NCBI RefSeq assembly: GCF_030316885.1
Contig: NZ_JASZYQ010000004.1
Coordinates: 248,001-312,000, forward strand
Length of the DNA stretch: 64,000 bases
Source of the DNA: Variovorax jilinensis
GTDB lineage: Bacteria; Pseudomonadota; Gammaproteobacteria; Burkholderiales; Burkholderiaceae_C
Direction: 5' to 3'
Positions 62,258 to 64,000 of this stretch are shown here, in pieces. Below the pieces are notes generated by a model. It saw only the letters and a list, made by a program, of their open reading frames with translations. It was not told the origin of the DNA and did not search any database. The number at the start of each line of letters is the position of its first letter. Positions within the stretch are counted from its first letter, which is position 1. A program made the position numbers and the translations under genes.

Positions 62258-64000
62258 TCAGGCCCGCACGCCGGAGGAGGCCGCGAGCGGATCGTCCGCC
62301 GCAGCCGGCAGGCGCAGCGACGATCCGCCCTGCAGCGCCCGTGCCGCCGCCTGCGCCGCCTCGGGCGCCAGCGGCTCCAGCAGCGTGGTCTCGCCCGCGG
62401 CCAAGGTGGCGATCGGCAGGCCATCGCGGAACAGCACGCGCGCGCCCGCGACGCGCGTCACCCTCGGGCCGACCAGCAGCGTGCCGAGCAGGTTGGCCGG
62501 ATCCGCGGCCGAGAGGCACAGCAACGACCCGTCGAGCGGACGTCGCCGCAGCTCGCGCATCAGGCCGATGGCCTCGGGCAGCGCGAACTGCTCGCCCGCC
62601 ACGCCCGCGATGAAGCGGCCGCCACGAATCTCTCCGCGGGCCTCGAGCCGGCGCAGCACACGGACCAGCTCGCGCCAGGGCGGCAGCCAGGCCGCCTCGC
62701 GCTCCATCAGGCGCCAGCAGACCACGCCATAGCGGCGCAACAGGATGCGCGCGACCTGTTCGACGGCTTCGGTGCCGGCGGCGGCAACGGCTGCAACGGC
62801 GGCCACGTTCGCGGCGGGCGCCTCGGCGCCATCGGCAGCCGCAGGCGCACGCACGCGCACCGGCGACCAGCGGCCCGCGTCCTCGATGCCGAACAGCGCG
62901 CTGCGGCGGTGGCGACGGCCATGGGGCGACGCTCGCTTCGACGGCGGGATCAGCAGCGCGCGCAGCCCCGCGTAGGAATCGCAATGCGCGCGGCCGCGCA
63001 TGACCAGTTCGCTCAGCGCGTCCTCGACTTCGGTGCCGAGCAGATGCGTGCCGCCCGCGATGTCGTCGAAGAAGGAAGCGCCATGGTCGGCCAGGAAAGC
63101 GGCGACCCGGCGCGCCTTGCTGCCGAGGCCGGCGTCGTCGACCGGTGCCGGCGCCAGCGCGCTCCAGAACGCAGCGTTGCGCCTCGGCAGCAGCAGGATC
63201 GGCGTCGAGCGCAGCGAGGTCGTCGCGGCGGCCCGGCCGGCACCCTCGGCCGCGGGCCGCAGTCGCGTCCACAGCGTGCGCCCGGCGGTGCAGAGCTCGT
63301 CGAGCCAGGCCGGCGCGTAGTCACGCACCCGCGCAGGCAGCAGCTCGGCCTCCCAGAGCGCGGCGGGCGCCTCGTAGCCCTCGAGCTGCGCGAGGATGCC
63401 TGCCAGCGCCTCGGGCCCGCTCACGCGGCTTTCGGGTGCCACGTGCTGCCACTCGAACAGGAAGCGTGCGAAATCGCGCGGCTCCACGGGCTCGATCTCG
63501 CGCCGCAGCCGCTTCAGCGTGTAGCGATGGATGCGCGCGAGCAGGTGCCGCTCGCACCATTCGATGGCTTCGGTGCCGGGCGTGAAGCGGCCCTGCAGCA
63601 CCGAGCCCTCGGCCTGCAGCGCCGCCAGCGCGGCGTCGATCGGCGCTCGCGGCAGCCGCAGCTGCGCGGCGAGCGCATCGGAGGTCACCGGACCGAGCCC
63701 GCCCAGGCGCGCGCGCAGCAGGTCGCGCAGCGCATCGTCGGGGCCGGTGGGCGGCCGCGCCGCATCGGGCACCGGCTCGATCGGCGGTTTCAATGCCGCC
63801 GCGGGGTGCAGTTGCCGCAGCGCCGAGAGACGTTCGGCGATGACCCACAGGCCGGGGTTGGTCGCGCCGGGCGGTTTGGGCGTCGACGATGTGCCGGCAG
63901 GTGCGGGCACCAGCCGCGTCGCGCGGCCAGCCGAGGCCAGTTGCGCCAGCCAGTCGCTCCAGCCTGCATGCGCCGCGGCCTCTGCATCGGTGACGACGCC
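62258..64000 (-). CDS. lhr: Lhr-type ATP-dependent helicase, C-terminal part (partial)
   Basis: The frame is open to the right edge, so only the C-terminal 580 residues are seen. They belong to the large Lhr superfamily 2 helicase found in bacteria. The segments are AGWSDWLAQLASAGRATRLV near the edge, WVIAERLSALRQL, HLLARIHRYTLKRLRREIEPV, FLFEWQHVAPESRVSG, and the late RRYGVVCWRLMEREAAWLPPW and AADPANLLG. The helicase core with its ATP site is outside the window. Lhr is linked to DNA repair. The 14-bp gap separates its stop from the convergent cyclodeaminase stop. Confidence 0.9.
   Translation of the reverse strand, partial: GVVTDAEAAAHAGWSDWLAQLASAGRATRLVPAPAGTSSTPKPPGATNPGLWVIAERLSALRQLHPAAALKPPIEPVPDAARPPTGPDDALRDLLRARLGGLGPVTSDALAAQLRLPRAPIDAALAALQAEGSVLQGRFTPGTEAIEWCERHLLARIHRYTLKRLRREIEPVEPRDFARFLFEWQHVAPESRVSGPEALAGILAQLEGYEAPAALWEAELLPARVRDYAPAWLDELCTAGRTLWTRLRPAAEGAGRAAATTSLRSTPILLLPRRNAAFWSALAPAPVDDAGLGSKARRVAAFLADHGASFFDDIAGGTHLLGTEVEDALSELVMRGRAHCDSYAGLRALLIPPSKRASPHGRRHRRSALFGIEDAGRWSPVRVRAPAAADGAEAPAANVAAVAAVAAAGTEAVEQVARILLRRYGVVCWRLMEREAAWLPPWRELVRVLRRLEARGEIRGGRFIAGVAGEQFALPEAIGLMRELRRRPLDGSLLCLSAADPANLLGTLLVGPRVTRVAGARVLFRDGLPIATLAAGETTLLEPLAPEAAQAAARALQGGSSLRLPAAADDPLAASSGVRA

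Overview
The window is a GC-rich, gene-dense stretch of bacterial chromosome. Gene content points to the Betaproteobacteria, order Burkholderiales, most likely the Comamonadaceae and closest in style to Variovorax. The pointers are DUF3717/DUF1289 and YaeQ proteins, a TctC/Bug periplasmic binding protein, a TctD/TctE-like two-component pair, and a family of dispersed intergenic repeats of a kind I associate with this family. This is an inference from protein recognition, not from a marker gene. No rRNA or tRNA gene, CRISPR array, insertion sequence or prophage was seen. Both ends cut a gene: glnE on the left and lhr on the right.

Layout. 1-6.3 kb: end of glnE, rlpA, a diiron ferritin-like protein, glutathione peroxidase, GST, purB, yaeQ. 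6.3-11.4 kb: two small zinc-cluster proteins, a promoter plus manganese (yybP-ykoY) riboswitch driving a TerC-family exporter with two small membrane-associated genes, then bepA and moaC. 11.4-21.8 kb: a type IV pilus block on the minus strand. It has pilE, fimT, pilV, pilW, pilX and pilY1 chained by ATGA overlaps, and two PilA-type pilins flanking an AT-richer membrane phosphotransferase/sulfatase-like gene. 22-27.4 kb: a signalling operon (TerC paralogue, PP2C phosphatase, FHA protein, CHASE2-adenylate cyclase, MBL phosphodiesterase-like protein).

27.5-32.4 kb: sucCD, argC, recA-recX with a candidate LexA box. 32.5-36.9 kb: a MarR regulator, a two-component system, birA, a SET-domain protein. 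37-45 kb: topoisomerase III fused to a SWIB domain, a tiny lipoprotein, an amidohydrolase, a class I amidotransferase, a TIM-barrel isomerase, and a serine-protease-like protein without its catalytic histidine. 45-48 kb: a long leader, a small unknown gene, infA and dbpA (a translation/ribosome-assembly unit). 48-64 kb: dihaem cytochrome c, Bug protein with M20 hydrolase, SGNH hydrolase, a RecB-like-nuclease/XPD-type helicase fusion, SlyD-like FKBP, pirin, LysR with a BASS-family transporter, aldo/keto reductase, an Lrp regulator divergent from ornithine cyclodeaminase across a perfect palindrome, and the C-terminal part of Lhr.

The units most worth a second look are the riboswitch-controlled TerC operon, the pilin-associated phosphotransferase, the kinase-less FHA/PP2C/cyclase operon, and the adjacent SET and SWIB (chromatin-type) proteins. 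The infA-dbpA leader and the dispersed repeat family also merit attention.
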